A stretch of DNA of 64,000 nucleotides from Harmonia axyridis. Taxonomy: Eukaryota > Arthropoda > Insecta > Coleoptera > Coccinellidae. Of the stretch, positions 13,301-21,856 are shown piece by piece. The first letter of the stretch is position 1, and every line of letters begins with the position of its first letter. The stretch spans positions 13,206,001 through 13,270,000 of the forward strand of contig NC_059502.1 in assembly GCF_914767665.1 (NCBI RefSeq). Reading direction: 5' to 3'. The translations under genes and the position numbers were made by a program. Under the pieces are notes generated by a model that ran no database searches, was not told the origin of the DNA, and worked only from the letters and a program-made list of their open reading frames with translations.

Positions 13301-16300
13301 TTCTGCGAATAATAATCTTCTATTCGTCTTAAAAGGATGTAACATCTTCTCAACCGTAGCAGTTTGATAGCCATTAATAAGTCATATATTCTGGCGTAAT
13401 GTTCGCTGCCTACATCATCAACAGCTAACATGAAATATTCGTAGGGAAATACAGGTATGGCATTAATGTAGAAATCGATGGATTTCATACGATATCTGAT
13501 GATTTCCTGAAAGGTTTGCAGAACATGGTCCTGGAAATATAAAAAAAGAACTAGTAGTAAAAAGAAGTAAAATGTGGGAAATCAACTATCAATTCACTCA
13601 AATCAATCAACTATCAATTCACGCTTTTCCACTGATCCTATGGATTTATGTATTTTAAATACAGGGTGATTCACCATGGCCTATTAGACGTTCATGGAAA
13701 ACTATATTGGGGTTGGAGAAAATGATCATTCTCCATAAATAATTTTCAGACCTCTACAACTTCCGATTATATGTCATTGAATCATCAAAAGACAGTGCTT
13801 TGGTTATAGTTATTGAAGTTATTCGATTTATAATCGTATAACGAATACCACTCGAGCATAGACAATATATTTCGATTATACGAACCTCTTCACTCGACGT
13901 AGTTCGCGAAACACCACTCGAGCTGAATCGAGGTATAATCGAATATTGTCTATGCTCTTGTGATATTATGATATTTCTCCAGAAAAAGTTTTTGAAGAAT
14001 GTTTGCTATAGTACCTATAAGCTTGTACTGCCAATAAATAATTAATTAGTATTGCTGACATAAATATACCAAGAACATTACCTACCTTCAGGACTACAGA
14101 GGTAGTAGTCATCAATGCTACATCTAACACGCATAAAACATCGGAAAAGAATCTCAATCCGAAAACAAGCTCGTCTAGTTGCCGGAGAAATACAACTTGA
14201 TAGGCATATAAAAACAGAAAGATCAGATGTACAGTAATCACAAGATGCTCCCAAAATTTGATCTGGAAAACAGATGGTGATAATTTATGTAGTTTTTACA
14301 TATTTTCGGTGTTGGATAAAAAATTAACATAATAAAGCTTACACAAAATATAACCAGTTCTCCTAACTCTTATAAGATCTAAGCTTATGAGGGGTCACAC
14401 AGAGGTCTAGAAGGGTTGATATAGAAAACAAAAACAAACATCGGAAATTGATAGTTACTTCATCAAATTTTTGTGGAGATTCCATGGATAAGAGTCTAGT
14501 TGCTTTGTATAGCATTGAAGGAAATTCAATCATCAATTTTCACTCCGCTTACCAAAGAAGAGGTCGAATCAATAATCCATGGAAAATGGTATGTTAGACA
14601 TATAACAGGTGTTTCTATGTTCGAATCTTCACTAGAAAGTTGATACAGGGCCAAAATATTGAAGCTGAACTTCGAAGAACCAGATGTATCGAGGAAACTG
14701 GAGGACTTACGATATTTATCCTTTTGTGCTGAAACAAGAATGAGAGGGAATATTTTGAACAGCTTTCACAAATTAATGCTCTGAAAATCCCCAAGTGACT
14801 GAATAATTATTTGAATTAATAGAAAATCAATATGTATTTTATACCTGCTTTTTTCTGTCTTTCCATTAGTCGATCTTTGAATTGTTTTATAGGTATCAAA
14901 TGTTTGCTCTCATGATCCTCTATATCCTCAGGATCCTGCAGCCTAACGATATTCCTCTTTGTTGTTTTTATGCGATAGTTAATCCTTTCCCTCAGAAACG
15001 ACAGAGCAATAGGATAATTCGATAAAGTCCTTGTAAAATCCACTCTATCTATCAATTTCACCTCTGTATAAACTGCTGCGCGTACTGTTGCTTTCGACGG
15101 CAAGCTCAGAAATAGGCAGGATTCGCCTTCAATTAAAACACACAATTGATGAAAACGGCTACAATTTGAAAAAGGGTTGAAAGTAAACTTGTTTCAACAA
15201 AACACAAAGAAAAGAATAGCGGACATTCTTTAAGGTAAAGTGCTAACCGTAGACACGTGTTTTGGGCTTTTGGCCTTCATCAGTAGGGTAAAAAAGTGTC
15301 TACGGTTAACACTTTTCCGTTATTCTTTTCTTTGTTTTTTGAAAAATCCCGTCATTATCCTTTACACATATTTTTTTCAACCTTCAAAGAAATCTGAAGG
15401 AACCCTAATGGATCACACTAAACAAGTTTAGATGTTTTAGTGGTTATCAGATGATACCATTGATAGTACACTGAAAAAGTAGAGAAGTTTGAAGACGTTC
15501 CATGAGTATTAGGAATTCTTGGAGTTTTCTGTAGTCCAAATAATATATCTGGAGATAATTCAGGATATCTAGCAAGTCAAGCAGTGAAAGTGGAAGAGTA
15601 GAGACGGATTAAGAGGAATTTTGGAGTTAACTGGAGTTGAAATAATGAATCAGCCTAGACCAAAATAGTACCAAGGAGAATAGTCACCTAGAACTGTCCC
15701 AGCCTGGAAAGCAATAATTGGACTTTCGTCATCTTCATCGGACAGTATTTCCAATATCCCCTTGATGATGACCACCATCGAAGTTTTGACGACGCCTTGG
15801 TAGAACAAGATGTCTCCAGGCAACAGAAACTCGTGTTTCATGAACAACGAGAGCGTCCTCAGATAAAATTCTTTCAGATCGAACAACAGAAGGGATCTGT
15901 GGAGATGGGCGCAGTTTATATCGTACATCATCTCCATCTGTAAGGGGGGAGGTAGGGTTTCGAAATGACCAGCTGTCTTTATGCCATCCTTCTTCATCCA
16001 TAGGATATTGTAATATTCCGCGATTGTGTTCATGACATGCTTATCGACGTTCACTCCACGAAGATAGCACTTTATGCTGTCAATCTAAAAATGGGTGTCA
16101 TAAGCTGGATATATGGTGAATACAAGGTGATATATGGTGTTTTCTTTGTATAGGAGAATTGTTTCAATCTTATATTTCATTAGTTCACTGAATTGGAATC
16201 GTTACGGCTCTGTTAGCCTACCGGGAATTGCGACCAAATTGATTTTTTGTTCTTAGCCCTATTCATACAAACCCAGGGAGGCCATCGATGCTGTTAACGA

Positions 16301-19300
16301 AACCGACAACATCCTAAGGAACCATGGTTATTACTTCGTGTGTATCCATAACTGACTATCCCATGTGAGTGCTTCTTAGGCCAGTTAGCCTCGGGCATTT
16401 GCACACTATGTGTTCTGTAGTTTCTACCTTCTTTCCACAGAGCCTGCAGAACTCATCTGCTGACTCACCTATGCGGTACAACAGGTATGTGTATCGACAG
16501 TCTTCTGTCAATAGTCCCACCATTACCCGAAGCTCAGCTCGTGGTAGCTTCAGGACAGTGTCCTGTCATTAGTCCCAGCATTACCCGAAGCTCAGCTTCA
16601 GGTAATTCAGGTAGCTTCAGGAGATTCCTAGTATAGATTGGTGAAAGCACCACAAATTTCTTTGACTGAGCAAAACCCGGAGTATTCCCCCAGGGGGTTT
16701 TCCTATCTTTCTACTCCCATTGTTAGATAGCTGCCTTTATTGGTATTTTCCAAGCCTACAAAAGGGATCAGGGCCAACAGGTGTTAACCTTGATGCTCTT
16801 TTCGATCAACAGCAAGTATTGACGGCCTTCTTGTGTTTGTATGAATAGGGTTAAGAACAGAATATCGATTTTTTGTCAGTTCCTGTAAGGCTAACATATA
16901 ACATATTCTAGTCTAAATATAACATATTTTCGTCTATTAAAGAATCTCTATAGTGAACCAAGCTACAACTTTAAGGTGAAATCTAGAACCTCTGTAGCTC
17001 AAAATTTTTCTCAAAAACGACCCTCAACATGATTGCAAATAATTAAACCCTAACCTAATTTCATTTATAAAATGATCAGTTCAGACTTACTTTGAATAAA
17101 TAATCAGCCCTATTCCTTCTCATTATTGTCAGCATGTGGAAACAGATGGATAAGAACCAAACTGAGAAGAAGATATGACCAAGGATCATGACCAAAGTGA
17201 TTCCTGCCATTTCTCTTGGGTTACCTGGCTCTATATTTCCAGAACCATTGTGCAGTATTACCTCAATGATGGCGAAGGTACTCAAAAGGTACCAATCCCA
17301 TGTACTGGCTTCTCTGTAATAAGGGTATTTTTTAATGACCTTCTCGGACCATCTTCCTTCGTACCAAGGTGCAGATTTTTTTTGGCTTGCCACAAATATC
17401 TTATTTTCATTAAAAGCATGTTCAGAATTATCTGATTGTTCCAACGACTTCTCAACGCTCTCTGTATAACCCTTTTTCCCATATGGAGTATTCTCCTGGC
17501 TCAATGAAAGCGTTCCTGTTTGACCTTGTCCTGAAGGATTCATGAAGACGTTGAATTTGCTTTTGGATCCTTCTGAATTTTGGTTATTATTCAATTGAAG
17601 TGTTTCACTTATTTGTCCAAGAGATTCTTTTCGTGCCAAAGAATCGAACCAATTATTTGTCTCTTCTAATTTTGGGATATGTGATCTTTTGAAAGTGTTT
17701 CCTTTTGCTGACCGTACTGTTCTATTTATACCTCCATTTTCATTTTGTAAATGTTCCAAAGTTTCATTTATTTTTGAATTATCGAAAGGAGCATTCAGTT
17801 CGTTTTTGGGTTTTTCTAATTTTCTGCTAACGTAATCAAACCCATGCAAAGAATTCTTCTCGTTTGAGTAAATAGTATCATTTAAATCTTCAGTTGTATT
17901 CTGTTGATGTTTCAAAGTTTCATTCATTTTTGAATGATCGGAGGAAGAATTTAATTTGCTTTCAGGCTCTTCTAATTCTCTGGTTTGCAAAGAATTCTTC
18001 TCACTTGAGTGAATGGTTTCATTTAAATATTCAGTTGTATTCCGCTGTTGTTTCAAAGTTTCATTATTTTTTGAATGATCAAAGGAAGTATTGAATTTGC
18101 TTTTGGGTTCTTCTAATTTTTTGGTATTGTGAACCAACCCATGTAAGGGATTCATCTTACTCGAGTGAATGGTTTTATTCAAATCTTCAATTGTGTGTTG
18201 TTGATGATTCAAAGTTTCATTTGTTTTTGAATGATTGAAAAATGCATTGGATTTACTTTTGGGCTCTTCTAATTGTGTGGTATCGTTATCCAAACCATGA
18301 AAAGGATTTTCACTCGTTTGGATGGTTTTATTCACATTTTCAGTTTTATTCTGTTGGTGATTCAAAGTTTCATTTTTTGAAAAATCGAGGGAAGTATTGA
18401 ATTTGTTTTTGGGCTCTTCTATTTTTCGGTTATCCCTAGTCAACCCATGTAAGTTCTTCTTAGGAATTGACTGGATGTATTCTTTCACAGTTTGAATTGT
18501 ATTTTGTTGATCCTTCAAAGTTTTATTCTCTTTTGAATGATCGAAAGAAATATTGAATTTGCTTTGGGGTTCTTCCAATTTTCTGGTATCATGTGCCAAC
18601 CCATGAGAATAATTCTTCTTATTTGAGTAAATGATCTTATGTGCATTTTCAGTTATGTTCTGTTGATGTTTCAAAGTTTCATTCCTTTTTGAATCATCGA
18701 AAGAATTGTTGAATTTGCTTTGGGATTCTTCTAATTTTCTGGTATCGTGAGTCAACCCATGGGAAGAATTCTTCTCATTTGAGTAAATGGTCTTTTTTGC
18801 ATTTTCAGTTATGTTCTGTAGATGTTTCAAAGTTTCATTTCTTTTTGAATCATCGAAAGAATTGTTGAATTTGCTTTGGGATTCTTCTAATTTTCTGGTA
18901 TCGTGAGTCAACCCATGGGAAGAATTCTTCTTATTTGAGTAAATGGTCTTTTTTGCATTTTCAGTTATATTCTGTAGATGTTTCAAAGTTTCATTTCTTT
19001 TTGAATCATCGAAAGAAGTGTTGAATTTACTCTTCGCCTCTTTTAATTTTCGGTGATCGTTGTCCAACCCATGTGAGTTGTTCTTCTGACTCGACTGAAT
19101 GGTTTTATTTAAAGTTTTATTTTGTCGATGTTTTAAAGTTTCATTTCTTTTTGAAAGATCTAAGGAAGTATTCAATTTGGTTTTGGTCTTTTCTAATTTT
19201 CGGTTATCGTTGTCTAAACCATGTGATTTGTTCTTCTGACTTAAATGGATGTATTTATTTACAGTTTTAGTAGTATTTTGTTGCTGTTTCAAAGTTTTAT

Positions 19301-20826
19301 TTTTATTGGAATGATCGAAAGATGCATTGGATTTGCTTTTGGGCTGTTCCAATTTTCTGGTACTGTTAGCCAATCTATGTTGAGGATTCTTCTTACTTGA
19401 ATGGATGGTTTTATTTTTAGCTGGAAGGTTGAATGAATTCTTGAATTTTCTGGATTTATTTGTTTTGGTGTCATTCCTGAAACTTTTTATAGTGTTCTTC
19501 TTGCTGGACTGATGGGTTTTAGCTCTAATTGAATTCTGTATACGTTTTAATGTCTCATTCCCTTTTGAAGTCTTAAATGGAGTTCTGGATCTGCCTATTG
19601 TCCTTTCGAATGATTTGGTTTTGTTATACCAATCGATATTCTTCGTTGAATTCAGTGCATGTTTCAACATCAAGGATTTCTCGTCTAAGGTAGAATTGGT
19701 AATGTTGGATCCTCTTATACGTTCAATATCCATTAGGTAGTCTCGATCAATACATCTCAAATGGTGACAACTTGCTTCATAAATAAAACAAGTAGATAGA
19801 TGCTGAATAACACACATGCAGGTGAAGAAGGCTGTGACGAAGGTCCTCCATCGATTATTCAAGAGTTGTGACAGAGACTGTCAAAAAAACTTCTATTAAT
19901 ACATGAATAGTTGAAATTCTTGGAAGGAAAACATCAAGTTTTGCAATTGAGGTATTGAAGGGTTTGTAAATGTCGAGCAATTGAAAATGGGTGAAACTCA
20001 CCTGTATAAAATGTATCAAATGCCTCAATCGAACGTAGGTGATCCATCGCAATGAAACAGATACTTTCGATCTAGAGCCGAAAATGGCAACAGCTATCAG
20101 TTCTTGAGGAAGCAATGATATTATATCCAGTATGTAATAGGACATTGGAACGCGAACGGTGTAAGATATCTTGCTCAAATTCTTCCAATAGCGGTGAAAA
20201 GACAATACGATTACGTGAAAAAGGTACACCAGATCACAGATAACATAAACTGGTATGAAACTCATAAGGTACGTTCTGGCGAAGAAAAAACATATTGTCC
20301 CACAGTAGAAGTTAACAAGACAGGAGACGATGATCAAATGCTGCAAAGAGGATGAAGAATTAACCAAGCATTAAATACATTCAACATTAATTCGTAAATA
20401 TGTATCGGACATCCCAAATTTGTTGTCCAGTGAGGAGATCTCTGAATCTCTTTGAGCTAGAGAAAGGGATTCTGAAATCCTCTCATCAGACAATGAATAA
20501 TGGACAGCCTAACATTTTCTGTCTCCCTCTAGCTTTGATTTGAAAAAAAAAGGGTTCGAAAGAATTCATCCAACCCAAACTATATTTGAGAATTCAGTGA
20601 GTTCTACGAAAGAAACTTTTTTGAGTCTTGCACTCACATTCCAGTAGGAGTCTGTTGGCAGATTCGTTATTAAGGACTTCATCCATTTCCATTTCATCAC
20701 TTGTCCAGTCTGATGGAGGATTACTGTATCTTGCCTTTTGAAACCATAATCTTCAAGATCTTCAGTATCTCTTATTCCCACAGGAGCCGCTTGAGTCTCA
20801 AAAACAGTTTCTCTGAGATTAGGCAT
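690..20826 (-). CDS. Four-repeat CNG-like (CNGK-type) channel gene, 3' end off the window
   Basis: Twenty-five exons join in frame from an ATG at 20826 to 690, giving 8,122 coding bases (2,707 residues plus one base). Exons run 20638-20826, 20002-20340, 17091-19877, 15688-16084, 14845-15126, 14711-14728, 14553-14614, 14086-14262, 13294-13530, 12862-12978, 12451-12722, 12047-12257, 11725-11972, 10259-10444, 8914-9267, 8103-8437, 7512-7622, 7064-7341, 5805-6012, 4928-5157, 4488-4596, 4062-4351, 2456-2827, 1722-1861 and 690-862. Every junction is GT-AG and every phase matches. No stop or credible start separates the repeats. The product should be a plasma-membrane pseudotetrameric cation channel, K+-type by its GxGD filters, gated or modulated by cyclic nucleotides. 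Known CNGK channels work in sperm, so a germline role here is inference. Repeat IV's C-linker and binding domain, and the stop codon, were not found. Confidence 0.88.
863..1721. other. Channel intron with a GC-rich repeat fragment
   Basis: This is the intron between the S5 exon and the repeat IV pore exon. The stretch 1260-1440 is strikingly G- and C-rich (runs of GGGGG, CCCCCC and GGCCCCC) in AT-rich surroundings, ending in GGCGTCGCCACTGG. It looks like a transposable-element end, but I cannot assign a family. Nothing coding was seen. Confidence 0.4.
1901..2419. mobile_element. MITE family A, copy 1 (fills the S4-S5 intron)
   Basis: Inverted termini AGAGTAATAAACATAGATAG at 1901 and the complement ending at 2419 bound a noncoding 519-bp body. 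Related copies lie at 21857-22465 and 52104-52677. GTTCGAACC occurs just outside both ends (1890-1898 and 2423-2431) and may be a target duplication, with a few extra bases. The element occupies nearly all of the 594-nt intron. Confidence 0.8.
2828..4061. other. Channel intron between the repeat IV linker exon and S1 exon
   Basis: This 1.2 kb intron joins the exon ending at 4062 to the exon starting at 2827. It is AT-rich with short spurious ORFs on both strands. I recognise no transposase, repeat or conserved motif in it. Confidence 0.5.
4488..9267 (-). CDS. Channel repeat III: S1-S6, GLGD pore, C-linker, divergent CNBD
   Basis: Exon 8914-9267 starts with KEKYWNPF and carries S1-S2. Exon 8103-8437 has S3 (MDLIAALPYYAI), a poorly charged S4 and S5. 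Exons 7512-7622 and 7064-7341 carry an ordinary-length loop and the pore with filter QVGLGDIT, then S6. Exon 5805-6012 is the C-linker (RYFEYVWKR) and the CNBD start. Exon 4928-5157 has LIKCYDV and IFGNLQQ. Exon 4488-4596 is a short tail. In the binding cassette the usual FGE is FGN, and the Arg position falls in CSTDTFIAE with no Arg, so this domain probably does not bind nucleotide in the usual way. Mariner, DD41D and MITE debris fill the introns. Confidence 0.87.
5200..5700 (+). pseudogene. Mariner (DD34D) transposase 3' fragment
   Basis: The plus strand reads KRGKTQQSAGKIM, SVFWDAQGIIFIDYLQKGQ and NSDEYIELLDRL, then in a shifted frame FHQDNALCYKS and a degraded tail. These are typical of the catalytic half of insect mariner transposases, including the second catalytic Asp in HQDN. 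Frameshifts and stops break it and no terminal repeats were found. It lies in the intron between the repeat III C-linker and CNBD exons, antisense to the channel. Confidence 0.8.
6300..7017 (+). mobile_element. DD41D mariner-like element, copy a (internally deleted)
   Basis: The element is bounded by AAGGGTGTTTTTT and its complement, with TA on both sides (6298-6299 and 7018-7019). The ORF 6411-6998 encodes the C-terminal half of the transposase. Catalytic Asp lies in QQDGATCHTA and Asp in LTPLDYFLWG, separated by 41 residues, so DD41D (rosa-like) spacing. The N-terminal DNA-binding region and the first catalytic Asp region are missing, so it cannot be autonomous. It ends only 46 bp from the donor of channel exon 7064-7341 and is antisense to the channel. 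Confidence 0.85.
8633..8841. mobile_element. MITE family B, copy 1
   Basis: Near-perfect inverted termini TATAGTATATCCAAAGTCAC at 8633 and the complement ending at 8841 enclose a 209-bp noncoding body. A diverged second copy with the same ends lies at 21035-21249. It is in the channel intron between the repeat III S2 and S3 exons. Confidence 0.8.
9500..10085 (+). pseudogene. Mariner transposase pseudogene
   Basis: Plus-strand fragments read LLDQDSCQTQQ, KSKGVMQQAISKRM, then a stop, then NWVPYELKPR, VERRLFACEQLLARQRRKGF and LHRIVTGDENY. This is the order expected for the central part of an insect mariner transposase, ending near the first catalytic Asp (TGDE). Stops and frameshifts are frequent and the C-terminal part is scrambled. 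It sits in the intron between the repeat II tail exon and the repeat III S1 exon. Confidence 0.78.
10259..14614 (-). CDS. Channel repeat II: S1-S6, GLGD pore, C-linker, CNBD
   Basis: Exon 14086-14262 has S1-S2. Exon 13294-13530 has S3 and the best-charged S4 of the four repeats (RLRRCYILLRR). Exon 12862-12978 is S5, followed by a short Cys-rich loop. Exon 12451-12722 holds the pore, with filter ALGLGDI, and S6. Exon 12047-12257 is the C-linker; it ends at ATG before GTGAGG, because reading past that point would make the strand before the CNBD too long. Exon 11725-11972 is the CNBD core, with PEGATVCYAGD, FYGDIEML and NTVRTTT. The Glu of the binding cassette is Asp, while the Arg is kept. Exon 10259-10444 encodes a helical, very basic linker (KIVKKRKR) leading to repeat III. 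Cyclic-nucleotide binding is plausible but unproven. Confidence 0.87.
10753..11696 (+). mobile_element. DD41D mariner-like element, copy b (internally deleted)
   Basis: It starts near 10753 with an ACGGGTGTTTTTTTT end and finishes with ACACCCTT before TA at 11697. It retains an N-terminal start (MNRLTPEQRLQIVQFYF at about 10868) that breaks into the C-terminal half near HFWLNGYVNKQNC. The middle is deleted and stops are present (TGA at 11109 region, TAG at 11446 region). The QQDGATCHTA and LTPLDYFLWG motifs match copy a closely. The end is 28 bp from the donor of channel exon 11725-11972. Confidence 0.85.
13854..13956. repeat. Inverted repeat in channel intron
   Basis: GAGCATAGACAATATATTTC at 13854 is mirrored by GAATATTGTCTATGCTC ending at 13956, with a palindromic Tyr-type spacer containing CACTCGA copies. 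It is probably a fold-back or MITE remnant between the repeat II S2 and S3 exons. Confidence 0.6.
14553..14728 (-). CDS. Micro-exon (18 nt) and short linker exon joining repeats I and II
   Basis: The exon ending at 14845 stops in phase 1, but the next obvious exon (14262) needs phase 0. Two small exons repair this. One is 14711-14728, only 18 nt, between TTGTTTCAG and GTAAGT. The other is 14553-14614, 62 nt, between an AG and GTAAGC. Together they encode a short basic QKDKY stretch and then HFPWIIDSTSSL, which resembles the pre-S1 segment of the family and runs directly into IKFWEHL of repeat II S1. Repeat III has a similar KEKYW before its S1. Phase and homology both support the model. The 62-nt exon has a weak polypyrimidine tract, so its acceptor is the least certain junction in the gene. 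Confidence 0.62.
14845..20826 (-). CDS. Channel repeat I: S1-S6, giant turret, degenerate pore, C-linker, CNBD
   Basis: Exon 1 (20638-20826) encodes a 63-residue cytoplasmic N-terminus beginning MPNLRETVFE. The ATG was chosen because the frame opens there and leads to a good GTGAGT donor. Exon 2 (20002-20340) carries S1-S4, with a weakly charged S4 (RWITYVRLRHL). Exon 3 (17091-19877; 929 codons) carries S5, a roughly 800-residue extracellular loop, the pore and S6. Exon 4 (15688-16084) is the C-linker and the first CNBD strands (LPGDILFYQG). Exon 5 (14845-15126) completes the CNBD with GES and, about ten residues later, ATVRAAV, which keeps the Glu and Arg expected in the phosphate-binding cassette. 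A LINE fragment and an inverted repeat lie in its introns. The conventional domains are clear; what the loop does is unknown. Confidence 0.87.
15205..15334. repeat. Inverted repeat in channel intron
   Basis: CAAAGAAAAGAATAGCGGA and GTGCTAACCGTAGACAC on the left are mirrored by GTGTCTACGGTTAACAC and CCGTTATTCTTTTCTTTG on the right around a 40-base centre. It lies between the two repeat I CNBD exons. It looks like a short fold-back transposon. Confidence 0.6.
16196..16680 (-). mobile_element. Non-LTR retrotransposon 3' fragment
   Basis: On the minus strand the segment encodes CRYTYLLYRIGESADEFCRLCGKK and CPRLTGLRS, the Cys-rich C-terminal tail also found in the LINE at 26188-27075. The following 3' UTR (GGTTTGTATGAATAGGG, GGCTAACAGAGCC) also matches. 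It is a short, 5'-truncated, rearranged piece between channel exons 3 and 4. A duplicated 70-bp block sits at about 16500-16600. Confidence 0.7.
17091..17300 (-). other. Repeat I pore helix, NGSGN filter and S6
   Basis: After the repeat loop the protein returns to a channel pore. A Trp-rich pore helix (STWDWYLLSTFAII) is followed by the filter region HNGSGNIEP at about 17235-17249, then S6 (ITLVMILGHIFFSVWFLSI) and MRRNRADYLFK before a GTAAGT donor. The filter has Ser where K+ channels usually have Tyr, Phe or Leu, and Asn in place of the outer Asp. The other three repeats keep GLGD or GVGD. The frame is intact and both flanks are conserved, so this looks like divergence rather than a sequencing error or pseudogene. 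Confidence 0.85.
17735..19415 (-). repeat. 156-bp coding tandem repeat in the repeat I S5-pore loop (about 11 units)
   Basis: The exon 17091-19877 contains about eleven tandem units of 52 codons. Each has the pattern KN-x-S-HGL, DTRKLEE, SKFNTSFD, SK-x-NETLKH and QNxTEN. Two adjacent middle units, with equivalent positions at 18756 and 18912, are almost identical at the DNA level. Outer units diverge, and one is shortened (KNSLQTRELEE). Each unit has several N-x-S/T sequons. The loop lies between S5 and the pore helix, which is extracellular in this channel family, so dense N-glycosylation is plausible. It is rich in Lys, Asn, Ser, Thr and Glu, has no hydrophobic segment and is probably disordered. 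I know of no domain match. The reading frame is open throughout despite the repetition. Confidence 0.9.
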
Positions 20827-21034
20827 TGTGGGGCTTTTCGAGTCTTCACGAGATTATTTCGAAAACCTCTGAATTATTTTGACATTCGATGTCAATAGGG
20901 TGTTCGACAGATTTTCCATATCATCTCAAATTATTCAGTGATGGTATACTGGTTCCCCAAGTGAGCATCTAAGTATGAATGGTTACTTTTTAGTTTTTAT
21001 TTTATAAAAGAAATCCAAAAGTATAGTTGCCCTA

Positions 21035-21249
21035 TATAGTTCATCCAAAGTCACTTGAAGGAACCAAGAATATTTCGAGTATACAAGGGTTGTCCAAGTT
21101 TCTAGAAATTCCTTTAGGGCCAGTTAATTTTTTGCCTAACAATACTTTCAAATGAACCCCAGTATTAAGCGGATCACCGTATCCACATCAAAGGATCATC
21201 TAGCAAAGCGTTTTTATGGATTAGTTCAAGTGACTTTGGATATACTATA
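21035..21249. mobile_element. MITE family B, copy 2
   Basis: Same termini as the element at 8633-8841 (ATCCAAAGTCACTTGA at the left, TCAAGTGACTTTGGATATAC at the right). The shared internal segment TTGCCTAACAATACTTTCAA confirms the relationship. Confidence 0.75.
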
Positions 21250-21476
21250 TTACCTATATACAAGTGTAAGTGTTAATTTTTGGAAGATAATTTTAGTGTT
21301 CTGTTATATTTTATGTGTACCGATTTGAACTCTTTTCTGATTGTGACAGAACCATGCCATGAAAGTATAAAAGGAAGAAAGAAGTACGAGCTCGATTATG
21401 TTCTCAGACCACATATCAGCTGAAGGCTGCTTTCGATGAGATAGATAAAAGAATCGTGAGAGTTAACGATATCTCA

Positions 21477-21855
21477 TAAAATTTGGATGGGTTTTTGGTT
21501 TACAGTGTGAAGTACTTTCATGGAGGGCAACTATTCCCAAAAAAGTGTTCCACAAAAAGCAACATTCTGTAATATCTGTAAATTCTAAGTAGTATTAAAT
21601 AAGTATTTCATCTTAAATGATAAGACTAGCTACAGTCATAGAAATTATTATTTTAAAATCAATATTTTCAAAATCATGAAGCAATTTCAAATAGTGGGGT
21701 ATCTACTCGGGTTTTTCCCTATTTGTAAAGAATATCAACAATTTCATTGCGTTGTTGAAGCGTATATTGTTCCATTTTTGGTGAAGTCGTAGATTTACTT
21801 GTCAAAAGATAATAGAATTGAAAGTGACAGCTGCCCAGATAACAGGATATTCCAC
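21477..21855 (-). mobile_element. Mariner-like 5' remnant, copy 1
   Basis: Read on the minus strand it contains ATGGAACAATATACGCTTCA, translating to MEQYTLQQRNEIVDI, the usual N-terminal start of Tc1/mariner-like transposases, and then decays. The block is directly repeated, diverged, at 22495-22870. Confidence 0.6.
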
Positions 21856-21856
21856 A

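Noticed and set aside
16369..16572. Plus-strand 67-codon ORF
   Set aside because: Antisense to the LINE tail fragment, which matches the element at 26188-27075.
17894..19270. Plus-strand ORFs over the turret repeats
   Set aside because: Antisense shadows of a 929-codon minus-strand exon; they recur only because the underlying DNA repeats.
19855..19862. Translation start at the TTG near 19862 for the long repeat exon
   Set aside because: The frame continues upstream to a GACAG acceptor at 19878-19879 and joins the S4 exon in phase, so this is internal.
690..20826. Four separate tandem-duplicated channel genes
   Set aside because: No start codon with a plausible leader and no stop follows any of the first three binding domains, while in-phase donors and acceptors connect each to the next repeat.
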